A stretch of DNA of 64,000 nt from JACDHG01 sp963811585 (GTDB taxonomy: Bacteria; Actinomycetota; Actinomycetes; Propionibacteriales; Nocardioidaceae), in contig CAWERR010000009.1 of assembly GCA_963811585.1 (NCBI GenBank), positions 310,001 through 374,000 of the forward strand. The letters are read 5' to 3'. The position numbers were made by a program, and so were the translations under genes. Positions 7,976 through 17,822 of the stretch are shown one piece after another; position 1 is the stretch's first letter, and each line of letters starts with the position of its first letter. The notes beneath the pieces are model-generated. The model searched no databases and was not told where the DNA came from. It saw only the letters and a list, made by a program, of their open reading frames with translations.

Positions 7976-9216
7976 GCGCCGAGGCTTCCGGCGACCCCGC
8001 CTTCGAGGCGCTGGCCGTCGTCCGCGGTTTGCTGCTCGACGACGAGGCTCTGATGCGGGCCGTCGGCTCGGGGCGTCAGCGCAACACGACCGTTCCGTTC
8101 CGGCGGGTCGAGCTGCGCTACGTCGAGGTCAAGGCTGGGCGTCGGCTGCAGCTGACGTCATACGACGAGACCCAGTCCCACACACGCAACGTCGACCTCG
8201 GCGATCAAGCAGCGGCGACGGTCGACGAGCTGGTCGCGACGCCATTCGCTCACTGGCATGTCGAGACTCGTGACGAGACGGTGCAGCTGCGTTTCACGAA
8301 GAAGGGCAGGCCGTTGCTGCATCGGGCGGCGAGGGATGCGCCGGCATCCGTCGACAGGTCGCACGACCGGGTCAAGCAGCGGCGGTTGGAGGCGGTGGAT
8401 CCGTTGTTCGCGGCCCTCGAGATGACGGCGTCCGACGGGTCGATCAAGCCGAGCCGGATGGCGAAGTTCCGCCAGGTGCAGGATCTCCTAGGGCTGCTCG
8501 ATCCGGTCGTGTCCGAGGCGGTCGACCGTGGCCCCGGCGCCGAGCTGTCGCCTGGCCGCCCCCTGCGCATGGTGGACCTTGGCTGCGGCAACGCTTACCT
8601 GACGTTCGCGGCGTTTCGCTACCTGACCAACGTGCGGGAGCTGCCGGTGCACGCCGTTGGCATCGACGTGAAGGCACAGGCGCGGGCGCACAACGAAGAT
8701 GTCGCGCGTGCGCTCGGGGTGCAGGATCGGCTGCGATTCGTTGAAGGCACGATCTCCGGCGCGGTCGTCGATGACCCGCCTGATCTGGTGCTGGCGCTGC
8801 ACGCCTGCGACACAGCGACCGACGACGCCTTGGCCCGCGCCGTCCGGTGGGAGGCGCCGGTCGTCATCGCCGCGCCGTGCTGCCACCACGACATCCAACG
8901 CCAGCTGACCGCTGGGGCTGCTCCGCGTCCCTACCGTCTGCTCACCCGCCACGGGATCCTCAGCGAACGGTTCGCCGACGTGCTCACCGATGCGCTGCGA
9001 GCCGCCGTGCTCCGGCTGATCGGCTACCGGGTCGAGGTGATGGAGTTCGTCGACTCGCAGCACACGCCTCGCAACGCGCTGATCCGCGCCGTCCGGACTG
9101 GTGTTGCGGCCGACCCCACCACGCTGGCCGACTACCGCGCGTTGGTGGAGCAGTGGAGTGTGACGCCTGCACTTGCCCGGCTGCTGGCCGACGATTACCC
9201 GGTGCTTGCCGCATGA
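7972..9216 (+). CDS. Class I SAM-dependent methyltransferase
   Basis: 414 residues from the GTG that overlaps the tiny ORF. The N-terminal half has the feature RRVELRYVEVKAGRRLQL and a KMFRQ-type region (KPSRMAKFRQVQDLL); the C-terminal half is a Rossmann methyltransferase with motif I MVDLGCGNAYLTFAAFRYL, acidic motif II VGIDVK, and LVLALHACDTATDDAL followed by APCCHHDIQ. The latter, HACDTATD plus CCHH, is the signature of the GSTCD/SAM_MT-like group, possibly rRNA or tRNA methyltransferases; substrate unproven. Its stop overlaps the next gene by ATGA. Confidence 0.85.
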   Translation: MSAEASGDPAFEALAVVRGLLLDDEALMRAVGSGRQRNTTVPFRRVELRYVEVKAGRRLQLTSYDETQSHTRNVDLGDQAAATVDELVATPFAHWHVETRDETVQLRFTKKGRPLLHRAARDAPASVDRSHDRVKQRRLEAVDPLFAALEMTASDGSIKPSRMAKFRQVQDLLGLLDPVVSEAVDRGPGAELSPGRPLRMVDLGCGNAYLTFAAFRYLTNVRELPVHAVGIDVKAQARAHNEDVARALGVQDRLRFVEGTISGAVVDDPPDLVLALHACDTATDDALARAVRWEAPVVIAAPCCHHDIQRQLTAGAAPRPYRLLTRHGILSERFADVLTDALRAAVLRLIGYRVEVMEFVDSQHTPRNALIRAVRTGVAADPTTLADYRALVEQWSVTPALARLLADDYPVLAA

Positions 9217-10322
9217 GGGGATTAGGCAAGGCGGCTGGTCTGTGGGCTGTGGTGGGAGTGCTCCTGGCAGGGGTGCTCGGCGCTGTCGGGTCGGGGGTGG
9301 CGGCCCTGACGACGTACAGGGATCCAGACGGCACCCAGGTCTTCCGCATCGTCAGCCCGGAGATCACCGAGTCGAGCTCGTTGGCCGTCAGCACCGTCGA
9401 CCCAGGCCTCGTCTACACGACCAACGACTCGGGCGATGCCGCCACCGTGTACGTCCTGGACGCGTCGAACGGCGCGGTCGTCGGCCACATCCGGCTCGCC
9501 GGCGTGGAGGCCCGCGACATCGAGGCCATATCGGCGGGCACTGACGGCACGCTGGTGGTCGCTGACATCGGTGACAACCGCGCCGAACGTGACGAGGTGA
9601 GCATCTACCAGGTCGAGCAGCTGGGACGTGGAGACCACACCGTGACGCCCCGCCGGTTGGGGCTGACGTATGCCGACGGGCCGCGCGACGCCGAGGCCAC
9701 GATGTATGACGCGCGGACCGGTCGGGTCTACGTCGTGAGCAAGGAGATTGTGGGGGCGGCCGTCTTCGCCACTCCACGCAACGTTTTCGAGCGCGAGGAG
9801 GCGGTGCTGAAGCCGGTCGCAGACGCGCCGGCCATCGCGACGGACGCGACGTTGCTCCCAGGTGGCGACCGCGCGATCATCCGCACCTACGGGAAGGCCT
9901 ATCTCTACGCCTTCCCGGCGTTCGGCCCGCGGCGCATGATCGAACTGCCGTCCATCGGGCAGGGGGAGTCAGTCACCGCACCAGCTAGCGGCAAGGTGTT
10001 CTGGATCGGCGCCGAAGGTGAGGACTCCCCAGTCGTCGCCCTCCCGCTTCCGGGACGGTCAACGACGCCGGATCCGGACACCACACCACCGTCGTCACCT
10101 GGCGCGACCAACCCACAGGCGTCGCCGGGAGCGAGCACGAACCGCGGTAACGACGCGGACGGTGATGAAGGGCTGGAGGGGATTGCCCAGACCGTGTTGC
10201 TAGCGGCGGGCGCGGGTCTGGTCGTGCTTGTCCTCGTCGTGCTGGTGGTGTCTGTCGTAAGTCGGCGTCGCCGGGCCCGGCGGGCGGCGCTGCCAGAACC
10301 CGTGAGTCAACAAGGCAACTAG
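9213..10322 (+). CDS. Membrane-anchored extracellular beta-propeller-like protein
   Basis: 369 residues. One hydrophobic segment near the N-terminus (LWAVVGVLLAGVLGAVGSGV) acts as signal or anchor. Residues 40-260 hold repeated strands such as GLVYTTNDSGDAATVYVLD, VVADIGDNRAERD and GRVYVVSKE, consistent with a propeller exposed outside. A Pro/Thr/Ser linker (about 285-320) precedes a second helix (TVLLAAGAGLVVLVLVVL) and a basic tail, so the protein probably spans the membrane at both ends. It overlaps the methyltransferase stop by four bases. The ATG at 9213 is the first codon giving a signal region. Confidence 0.75.
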   Translation: MRGLGKAAGLWAVVGVLLAGVLGAVGSGVAALTTYRDPDGTQVFRIVSPEITESSSLAVSTVDPGLVYTTNDSGDAATVYVLDASNGAVVGHIRLAGVEARDIEAISAGTDGTLVVADIGDNRAERDEVSIYQVEQLGRGDHTVTPRRLGLTYADGPRDAEATMYDARTGRVYVVSKEIVGAAVFATPRNVFEREEAVLKPVADAPAIATDATLLPGGDRAIIRTYGKAYLYAFPAFGPRRMIELPSIGQGESVTAPASGKVFWIGAEGEDSPVVALPLPGRSTTPDPDTTPPSSPGATNPQASPGASTNRGNDADGDEGLEGIAQTVLLAAGAGLVVLVLVVLVVSVVSRRRRARRAALPEPVSQQGN

Positions 10323-10359
10323 CCCTTCCACTAGGCAAACGCCTGACTGGACGTGGTCG

Positions 10360-11478
10360 TCAGAGCTGCGAGATGGTCCAGTCGATGCAGGTCGTCAGAG
10401 CGTCCACGTCGTCGGGCTCGACCGCGGGGAACATCGCCACCCTGAGCTGGTTGCGGCCGAGCTTGCGGTAGGGCTCGACGTCGACGACGCCGTTGGCCCG
10501 CAGCACGGCGGCCACCACGGCGGCGTCGACGGCTGAGTCGAAGTCGATCGTGCCGATCACGAGCGACCGGTCGGCCGGCTCGGCCACGAACGGCGTTGCG
10601 CACTCCGACTTGTCTGCCCACCCGTAGAGCCGTCCGGCCGAGTCGCTGGTACGCGCCACCGCGGCACTGAGCCCGCCGAGACCGTTCAGCCAGTCGGTTT
10701 GCTCGGCGAGGAGGAACAACGTCGCCAGCGCTGGCGTGTTGTAGGTCTGGTCAAGCCGCGAGTTGTCGACGGCGGTCTGCAGGTCGAGGAATGCCGGGGT
10801 CCAGCGACCGGACGCCTTGATGACTGCGGTCCGTTCGAGCGCGCGGGGAGACATCAGTGCGATCCACAGCCCACCGTCGGAGGCGAAGCACTTCTGGGGG
10901 GCGAAGTAGTAGACGTCGGTGCTGCCCACATCGACCGGAAGCCCGCCGGCGCCGGAGGTCGCGTCGATCAGCACCAGGGCGTCCTCGTCGGCCCCGTCCA
11001 CCCGGTGGATCGGCGCCATCACCCCGGTCGACGTCTCGTTGTGCGGCCAGGCGTAGGCATCGACGCCAGCCTCCGCGACCGGGTCGGGCCGGGTCCCGGG
11101 GTCCGAACGACGTACGCTCGGCTCGGCCAGGAACGGCGCAGACGACGCGGCCGCAGCGAACTTCGCCGAGAACTCACCGAACGACAGATGCTGGCTTCGC
11201 TGACGGATCAGGCTGAACGTCGCGATGTCCCAGAACGCTGTCGTCCCGCCGTTCCCGAGCACGACTTCGTACCCATCGGGAAGGTCGAACAGGTCTGTCA
11301 GCCCGGAGCGGATGCGCCCGACCACGTTCTTCACCGTGGCCTTGCGGTGGGACGTGCCGAGGTACGTCGAGCCGGTGTCGGCCAAGGCTCGCAGCGCCTC
11401 GACTCGGACCTTGCTCGGGCCGGCGCCGAACCTGCCGTCACTCGGCAACAGCTCCGACGGGATCGTCAGGTCAGGCAT
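10360..11478 (-). CDS. serC: Phosphoserine aminotransferase SerC
   Basis: 372 residues, full length. It converts 3-phosphohydroxypyruvate to phosphoserine with PLP in serine biosynthesis. Seen: FGAGPSKVR at the N-terminus, YLGTSHRKATVKN, VLGNGGTTAFWD, WPHNETSTGV, and the PLP lysine in FAPQKCFASDGG. This is the actinobacterial SerC subtype. AAAGG lies upstream of the ATG. The citrate synthase gene follows upstream on the same strand, and pdxH, which makes PLP, is one gene further. Confidence 0.95.
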   Translation of the reverse strand: MPDLTIPSELLPSDGRFGAGPSKVRVEALRALADTGSTYLGTSHRKATVKNVVGRIRSGLTDLFDLPDGYEVVLGNGGTTAFWDIATFSLIRQRSQHLSFGEFSAKFAAAASSAPFLAEPSVRRSDPGTRPDPVAEAGVDAYAWPHNETSTGVMAPIHRVDGADEDALVLIDATSGAGGLPVDVGSTDVYYFAPQKCFASDGGLWIALMSPRALERTAVIKASGRWTPAFLDLQTAVDNSRLDQTYNTPALATLFLLAEQTDWLNGLGGLSAAVARTSDSAGRLYGWADKSECATPFVAEPADRSLVIGTIDFDSAVDAAVVAAVLRANGVVDVEPYRKLGRNQLRVAMFPAVEPDDVDALTTCIDWTISQL

Positions 11479-11592
11479 CAGAGGCGCCTTTCGGTGGTGC
11501 AGGCGTGCGGCGTCCTGACCACGCTGTCAGGTAGGGCCATTGTGGCAAGGCTGAGCGGCCGGTCCGGGCAGTAGGTCTCCTGGTGGACGCGG

Positions 11593-12699
11593 TCAGTCCG
11601 CCCAGGACGACTGCCACCCTTCGATCGTCTCCGCGCTCCGGGCCGACGGGCCGCTGTAGAGCGCCGACGGCCGGATCAGCCGGCCCGTCTTCTTCTGCTC
11701 CAAGATGTGGGCGCTCCAGCCAGCAGTGCGGGCCGACGTGAACATCGCGGTGAACATGTGCGGAGGCACCTCCGCGAAGTCGAGCACGATCGCGGCCCAG
11801 AACTCGACGTTCGTCTCCAGCACCCGGTCGGGGCGGCGCTCCCGCAGCTCCGCGAGCGCAGCCTTCTCCAGCGTCTCCGCCACTTCGTAGCGGGGGGCCG
11901 ACAGCTCCTGCGCCGTGCGTCGCAGGACCCTGGCACGCGGGTCTTCGGCACGGTAGACCCGGTGGCCGAACCCCATCAGTCGCTCGCCGTTGTCGAGCAG
12001 CTCCTTCACGTAAGCCGTCGCATCGCCTCGCCGCTCGACCTCCTCGATCATGCCGAGTACGCGCGACGGCGCACCGCCGTGCAGCGGACCCGACATCGCA
12101 CCGACCGCGGCAGACAGGCTGGCGGCCGACATCGGCGCCCGTGGACGCGACGACGCGAGCGGTGAACGTGGAGGCGTTCATGCCGTGCTCGGCTGCCGAC
12201 GTCCAGTAGGCGTCGACGGCCTTGACGTGCTTGGGGTCGGGGTCGCCGCGCCAGCGACGCATGAAGCGCTCGGTGATCGCTGGCGGCCTGGTCGATCTCG
12301 CGCTGCGGCACCATCGGCAGACCGACCCCGCGGGCGGCCTGGGCGACGTACGACAGCACCATCACGGCCGTGCGTGCGAGGTCATCGCGAGCCTGCTCGT
12401 CGTCGATGTCGTAGAGCTGCCGCATCCCCCACGCGGGAGCGATCAGTCGCGATCGCGCTTTGGACGTCGACGCGGATGTCGCCGGAGTGGACCGGGATCG
12501 GGTAGGGCTCGGCCGGGGGCAGGCCGGGGTCGTACGTGCCGTCGACAAGCAGTCCCCAGACCTTCTCGAACGGGACGCGGCCGACCAGCTCCTCGATGTC
12601 GACGCCGCGGTAGCGGAGGGCGGAGCCTTCCTTGTCAGGCTCGGCGATCTCCGTCTCGAACGCGACCACGCCCTCGAGTCCGTGATGGACCTCGACCAT
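11593..12699 (-). pseudogene. citA: Citrate synthase 2, frameshifted
   Basis: The whole gene is present, about 368 residues if repaired, matching actinobacterial citrate synthase 2. It starts MVEVHHGLEGVVAFETEIAE with AGGGAG upstream, and continues through ALRYRGVDIEELVGRVPF, WGMRQLYDIDDEQARDDL, SAAEHGMNASTFTARV, MSGPLHGGAPSRVL and LMGFGHRVYRAEDPRA. The last three hold the catalytic His residues and the region of the Asp. Single-base shifts occur near 12447, 12282 and 12127; in the last, one extra G in GTCGGCCGCC restores DVAASLSAAVGAM. Because conserved residues continue across each break, sequencing error is more likely than loss of the enzyme. Confidence 0.88.
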
Positions 12700-12789
12700 G
12701 CTGACTCCCTTGTCCGATCATGACGGCCACGTGTCGGGGTCGTCGGTGATGACTGCGGCTCATTCTTCACCCCGGAGCGCGCTGTCGTG

Positions 12790-13449
12790 TCAAGGGGCGA
12801 GGCGTGCGACGCTCCACGTCGCGTCGACGCGCTCGAACACGATCCGATCATGCATCCGGCCCGGCCGTCCCTGCCAGAACTCGATCACGCTGTGGTCGAA
12901 CTCGGTATCCGCCCCACTCCGATGGCCGCGGTATGGCGTCGACGCCGTCGAAGCGGTCGGCCGCGGCGGCGTAACGCTGCGACAGGAACTCGCGGTCGGG
13001 TACGACGTCGGACTGCGGTGATGCCCAGGCGCCGAGCTGTGAGCCGCGCGGCCGAGTGGCGAAGTAGGCGTCGGCTTCGTCGTCGCTCGACCCTTTCGGC
13101 CGTGCCCTCCACCCGCACCTGGCGCTCGAGCGGGTGCCATGGGAAAGGAGTGCGCAGGCGGGGTTGGCCGCGAGTTCCTGGGCTTTGCGCGAGTCGGGTG
13201 TTGGTGTAGAAGACGAAGCCGCGCTCGTCGACGCTCTTGAGCAGCACCATCCGCGAAGACGGGAGCGCTGGCCGCTCACGGTCGACACCACCATCGCGTT
13301 GGGCTCGTGCAGACCAGCCGCGCGCGGCCTCGATGCCAGCGCACGAAGGCGGCAACCGGGTCTCGCCCGAGGTCGTGTTCGGTCAGCCCGTGGTCGGCGT
13401 ACTCCTGGCGCCAGGGCGGCGATGCTCGCGTCGGCGGGTCAGACGTCAT
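12790..13449 (-). pseudogene. pdxH: Pyridoxamine 5'-phosphate oxidase PdxH, frameshifted
   Basis: About 219 residues if repaired. Successive frames give MTSDPPTRASPPW, EYADHGLTEHDLGRDPVAAF, SSRMVLLKSVDERGFVFYTN, KAQELAANPACALL, FPWHPLERQVRVEGTAERV, DDEADAYFATRPRGSQLGAW, IPRPSEWGGYRV and VIEFWQGRPGRMHDRIVFER. These are the FMN- and PLP-binding landmarks of PdxH, which oxidises pyridoxamine/pyridoxine phosphate to PLP. At least five single-base shifts are needed between 12900 and 13400. The start ATG at 13449 gives the normal PdxH beginning. Located next to serC, a PLP enzyme. Confidence 0.85.
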
Positions 13450-13777
13450 ACCGGGGAATCTACCGACCGTGGCGGTGGGGCCTGCGGATGCGGCGGGGCG
13501 GTGGTCGGGCTGCGGGCATGGCAAGCCCGCGGGCATGCGTGGCGCAGGGCCACGGCTGGACGGACTGATCCAACACCCGCGGGCTCGGGTAGCTAACGTG
13601 AATTCGCTACGCCGTCCGGTGCGTTGCGACTGCCTAGCGGCTAGCCACCTCACAAGTCCGTTTGGAACACATCTGGTCGGACCACCTCCTCTCATGTGTG
13701 CTAACGGTACGTCGGCGGCGCCGGGGCGGACAAGGGGTTTACAGCTCGGCGTCACGTGGCGCGTGGGCCCTTGCCGG
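13450..13777. other. Divergent intergenic region between pdxH and an MFS gene
   Basis: About 330 bases with no convincing gene. A short palindrome CTAGC-G-GCTAG lies at 13634-13644 and is a possible operator. The reading frame extending upstream from pdxH is non-conserved. Confidence 0.4.
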
Positions 13778-15021
13778 GTGCTGACCGACATCCGCCCTCT
13801 GCAGGTCGTCGGCGCGACTACCGGCGGCTCTGGGTCGGCAACACGGTCGCTCAGCTCGGCCAGCAGATGACAGCGGTCACGATCGCGATCCAGGTCTACG
13901 CGATGACGGACTCGACGTTCTCGGTCGGCCTGGTCGGGATTGTTCGCACTGGTCCCGCTGATCGCTTTCGGCCTCTACGGCGGCGCGTTCGCCGACGCGG
14001 TCGATCGGCGCAAGCTCGCGCTGGTGTCGTCGCTGGCGCTGTGGGTGTTGTCGCTCGTGCTGGTCGTGCAGGCGGCCGCGGGCTGCGGCTCGGAGTGGCT
14101 GCTGTACGTCGTCGTGGCGCTGCAGTCGGGCTGCTTCGCCGTCAACAACCCGACCCGGGCCGCGATCGTCCCGCGGCTGATCGGCAAGGAGTACCTTCCG
14201 GCGGCGAACGCGCTCAACATGGCGTCGTTCAACCTCGGCTTCACCGTGGGGCCACTGCTCGGCGCCCTCGCGATCGGCGCGGGCGGCTACACCTTCGCCT
14301 ACGCGATCGACGCGGTCACGTTCACCGCCGCGCTCTACGCGCTGATCCGACTGCCACCGATCCCACCGCAGCCGCTCGAGGGTGAGGCGGTGACGCGGCC
14401 AGGGCTGCGGTCGGTGCGTCGAAGGGCTTCGGTTCCTCAAGCGGCGCGCAACCTGCGGATGACGTTTGTCGCTCGACATGTGCGCGATGGTGCTGGCGCA
14501 GCCCCGGGCGTTGTTTCCTGCGGTGGCCGGGCGGCTTCTTCGGTGGCGGGGTGCAAGACGGTGGGCCTGCTCCAGGCGGCGCCGGCGATCGGGTCGCTGC
14601 TCGCCTTCGCCTTCTCCGGCTGGGTCGGCAAGATCCGGCGGCAGGGGATGGCGATCGCCCTCTGTGTCATCGTCTACGGCGGCGCGGTGGCGGCGTTCGG
14701 GTTCGCCCGGGCGCTGTGGCTGGGGGTGCTGTTCCTCGCGATCAGCGGTGCGGCCGACATGGTCAGTGCGGCGTACCGGTCGACGATCCTGCAGGTCGCG
14801 GCGCCGGACAACCTGCGCGGGCGGCTGCAGGGCGTCTTCACCGTGGTGGTCGCGGGCGGGCCCGCGGATGGGGGACTTCGTGGCCGGTTCGACGGCAGCG
14901 CTGACTGACACCGACGATCGCGCTGGCGGCAGGTGGAGTCGCCTGCATCGTCGGGGTACTCGTGTCGTGCTCGTACGAACGCCAATTCCTGGCCTACGAC
15001 GCCCACCACCCCACCCCCTAA
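13778..15021 (+). pseudogene. MFS transporter (EntS-like), frameshifted
   Basis: Repaired length about 414 residues. It begins at GTG 13778 with LTDIRPLQ, then DYRRLWVGNTVAQLGQQM in another frame, then LIAFGLYGGAFADAVDRRKL (A-motif loop), LQSGCFAVNNPTRAAIVPRL, MASFNLGFTVGPLLGALA, LLQAAPAIGSLLAFAFSGWV and RSTILQVAAPDNLRGRLQGV. Shifts are seen near 13815, 13945, 14463, 14530, 14870 and 14915. The real end is YERQFLAYDAHHPTP, stop TAA at 15019-15021. A 22-bp repeat array begins on the next base. Substrate unknown. Confidence 0.85.
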
Positions 15022-15296
15022 GTTGAACCGCCAGGTTTGGTGCGTTGAACCGCCAGGTTTGGTGCGTTGACCCGCCAGGTTTGGTGCGTTGACCCGGCAG
15101 CGCCGGTGTCCTGCCCGTCCGAGTGACGGCTCAACAGACCATGAGTGACGGCTCAACAGGCCTTGAGTGACGGCTCAACGCACCAAACATGACGGGTCAA
15201 CGCGCCACGAGTGACGGGTCAAGAGACCACGAGTGACGGGTCAAGAGACCATGAGTGACGGCTCAACGGGCCGAAGTTGACGGGTCGGCGGAGAAC
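15022..15296. repeat. 22-bp repeat array, two inverted blocks
   Basis: Block 1: units at 15022, 15044 and 15066 (core GTTGAACCGCCAGGTTTGG, third unit GTTGACCC) plus a degenerate one at 15088. Block 2: units starting at 15121, 15143, 15165, 15187, 15209, 15231, 15253 and 15275 (core GAGTGACGGCTCAACAG with GGGTC variants). The period is exactly 22 in each block. Block 2 is the reverse complement of block 1: GCACCAAAC-N2-GRCGGKTCAAC reads in both. There are no spacers, so it is not CRISPR. The half-palindrome TGACGGCTCA holds TGA on one strand and TCA on the other. The end at 15275-15291 (AGTTGACGGGTCGGCGG) recurs exactly at 22346-22362. Confidence 0.9.
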
Positions 15297-16892
15297 CAGG
15301 AGGCGGTGTCGGGTGGCAGTACGCCGCTGGCAACGGCGGCGTCATCGCCTGAGCTGATCAGCAGCTCGCCGAACCCGTCAGCAGCCCGCCCAGAGACGCC
15401 GCCAGCCGAGGGAGGCGGACATCGCGCTTGCTGCAGTTGAGCACACACGTGAAGCCTGGCTCCCGGGCGAGCACCAGCACGCCGGGGGTTGCATGCGGCG
15501 AGCTGGATCGCCTGCTCGAGCCCTGGCGATGACCGACCGCCGTTTGGCGAGTGCCCGCGCGGAAGAAGCTCAGGGTCGAGTCGGGGTCCGCCTCCTGAGC
15601 CTCGACGCTCAGCCCGCGCCATGATGCCGGCTGCGGCAGCCAGGGCTTCGGCCGAACCATCGGGGCTGAAGCCGAACGGCCGCTTGCTTCCCGACCACGG
15701 GATCGGCACGCGGCAGCCGTCGCGGCCGATGCCGCCCCCGCGAAACCACACCGGATCCTGCCGGTCTTCTCCGGTACGTCGGCCTGCGGCAGCCCGAGCT
15801 CGGCGCCCTGGTAGATGTAGGCCGACCCCGGCAACGCGAGCATGGTCAAGCGTGGCGGCCCGCGACCGCGCGAGGCCCTGCTCGCCTCCGCCGTACCGCG
15901 TCACCTCGCGCTCGACGTCGTGGTTGGACAGGACCCACGTCGGCGACGCCTCCACGGGGTCGACCGCCGCGAACGTGCGCTCGATGACGCGACGGAACTC
16001 CGCCGCCGACCACTGAGCCTCAAGCCAGTGGAAGTTGAATGCCTGCTGCAGCTCGTCGTGCCGCAGGTACTGGGCCATCTTCGCTTCGTCGTCGGCCCAC
16101 GCTTCGGCGATGGCCATCCGGTCGCCGTCATACGCAGGAAGCACCTGGTGCCATCTGCGGTAGATCGAGTGCACCCCAGGCTGGTCCCAGAACGGCGCGA
16201 CGTGGAAGCTGCCACCGGGGGCCCTGTCGGGCAGTGCCTCGTCCTTGATCATGCCGTGGGCGACGTCGATCCGGAACCCATCGACACCACGGTCGAGCCA
16301 GAACCGCAGAATCGAGTCGAACTCGTCGAGCACCTCCTCGTTGCGCCAGTTCAGGTCCGGCTGCGAGGCGTCGAACAGATGCAGATACCACTCGCCGTCA
16401 GGAAGCCGGGTCCAGGCGGAGCCGCCGAAAATGGACGTCCAGTTGTTCGGAGGGAGTGAGCCGTCGCCGCGGCCGGGGTGGAACATGTAGCGCCTGCGCT
16501 CCCGGCTTCCCGGTGCCGACGCCAGCGCCTCCTTGAACCAGACGTGCTCATCCGACGTGTGGTTGGGGACGAGGTCGACGATCACTTTGAGGCCTAGCCG
16601 GTGCGCCGTCTTCGTGACCGCGTCGAAGTCGCGCAGCGAGCCAAAACGCGGAGTCCACGTCGCGATAGTTCGCCACGTCGTAGCCGTGGTCGCGCTGCGG
16701 CGACGGGTAGAACGGCGTGATCCAGACCGCGTCCACACCAAGATCGCGGAGGTAGGGGAGCCGGCTTTCGATGCCGGCAAGGTCACCGAGTCCGTCGCCG
16801 TTCGCGTCCGCGAAACTTCGGATGTAGACCTCGTAGCAGACCGCGTCGCGCCACCAAGGGACGGTGGATTCGCGGTGTGAGCTGGGTGTCAT
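15263..16892 (-). pseudogene. GH13 alpha-glucosidase, frameshifted
   Basis: About 543 residues if repaired, normal for oligo-1,6-glucosidase/maltase-type GH13 enzymes. Seen in order: WWRDAVCYEVYIRSFADANG, YLRDLGVDAVWITPFYPSP, VIVDLVPNHTSDEH (region I), GVDGFRIDVAHGM (nucleophile Asp), MAIAEAWADD (acid Glu), WVLSNHDVERE (stabiliser Asp), and ALPGSAYIYQGAELGLPQ. It hydrolyses alpha-1,4 or alpha-1,6 glucosides to glucose in the cytoplasm. Shifts near 16645 and several between 15830 and 15400. The stop codon TCA (15263-15265, minus strand TGA) is part of a 22-bp repeat unit, so the array shaped the C-terminus. Confidence 0.88.
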
Positions 16893-16955
16893 GTCGGCGT
16901 GAGCCTTTCGAACGATCAGGGGGTGGGCACTCGGTCAGGTCGGTGAAGCAAACGA

Positions 16956-17711
16956 TCAGGCGGAGAACGCCGCCGGATCGACGGCGATCCAGGTGTGCTC
17001 GGCGCGGCCTAGCAGCAGCCCGTCGTCGTCATACAGGCTCGCGGTGGTGAACACCTTGCGCCCATCCTCGCCGAGCAGTCGAGCTACGACGACATGCACC
17101 CGACCGATCATCGCGGACTCGCGACATTGCGCCGTCATCCGACCCAACACGAGCGGGCGGGCGTCGATGTCGGATGTCCAGCCACCGGGACAGTCCAGGG
17201 CCGCCCAGGCGTACGGCGCGGCCACCAACTCCGGCCGCTCAGGGTCTGCAAGGCCGGCGTCAGGCACCCACACGCAGGCTGTCTGCCCCGGCGCTACCGG
17301 GCCGGGAGCGAGCCGCAGCCCGTCGCCCTCCGCACGGTCGGGGCCGCAGGTGAAGCAGCCGGGGAACGGGTGCCGCTGCAGCCCCCGGTATGACGTCTGC
17401 GCCTCACGCGCGACCGCCACCGGGACGGGCGCAACCGGATCACCGGCAAACCCACCCACCGCCGCCTCCGCCACCAGCGCGTGGCCGTCCAGCAAGTGGC
17501 AAGCCGGCGAGCCGTTCGAGCCGCCGCCCTCCGGCAACGCGATATCCATCGGCACGTCGAGGGGTGGTGGGCGGCGCAGCGTCACGGTGACTGGTTGGTC
17601 GGTGGCGAGCTGCTGGGCCAGAAGGCCGGCCGTGTAGCCACCGTTCCCGGAAGTCGGTGGCCCGGCGAACCGGCGGTCGATCGTCAAGGTGGATGCAGGG
17701 CTGGGCCTCAT
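16956..17711 (-). CDS. Thioesterase-like hotdog-fold protein
   Basis: 251 residues, intact although both flanks are frameshifted. GPPTSGNGGYTAGLLAQQL near the N-terminus and RHPFPGCFTCGPDRAEGDGL in the middle are typical of a double-hotdog acyl-CoA thioesterase-like group in actinobacteria, followed by AAPYAWAALDCPGGW and GRMTAQCRESAMIGRVHVVV. The catalytic residues and substrate are not assigned. It faces away from the EamA transporter gene, sharing a 110-base promoter region. Confidence 0.7.
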   Translation of the reverse strand: MRPSPASTLTIDRRFAGPPTSGNGGYTAGLLAQQLATDQPVTVTLRRPPPLDVPMDIALPEGGGSNGSPACHLLDGHALVAEAAVGGFAGDPVAPVPVAVAREAQTSYRGLQRHPFPGCFTCGPDRAEGDGLRLAPGPVAPGQTACVWVPDAGLADPERPELVAAPYAWAALDCPGGWTSDIDARPLVLGRMTAQCRESAMIGRVHVVVARLLGEDGRKVFTTASLYDDDGLLLGRAEHTWIAVDPAAFSA

Positions 17712-17822
17712 GTCACGACGAGGTTAGCGGCCCGACTCAGACCCGGGGCTCGCCGCCACTGGGTCGTCTCACCGCAGCGTTATTCAGTTCCCGCAATGTG
17801 CGACTTGGCGGAGAATGGTTGC

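Noticed and set aside
13877..14911. 344-residue minus-strand gene opposite the MFS gene
   Set aside because: Arg/Gln/His-rich shadow frame; the plus strand encodes recognisable MFS motifs.
15022..15296. CRISPR array
   Set aside because: Repeats follow each other without spacers (period equals unit length), vary in sequence, and no cas gene is near.
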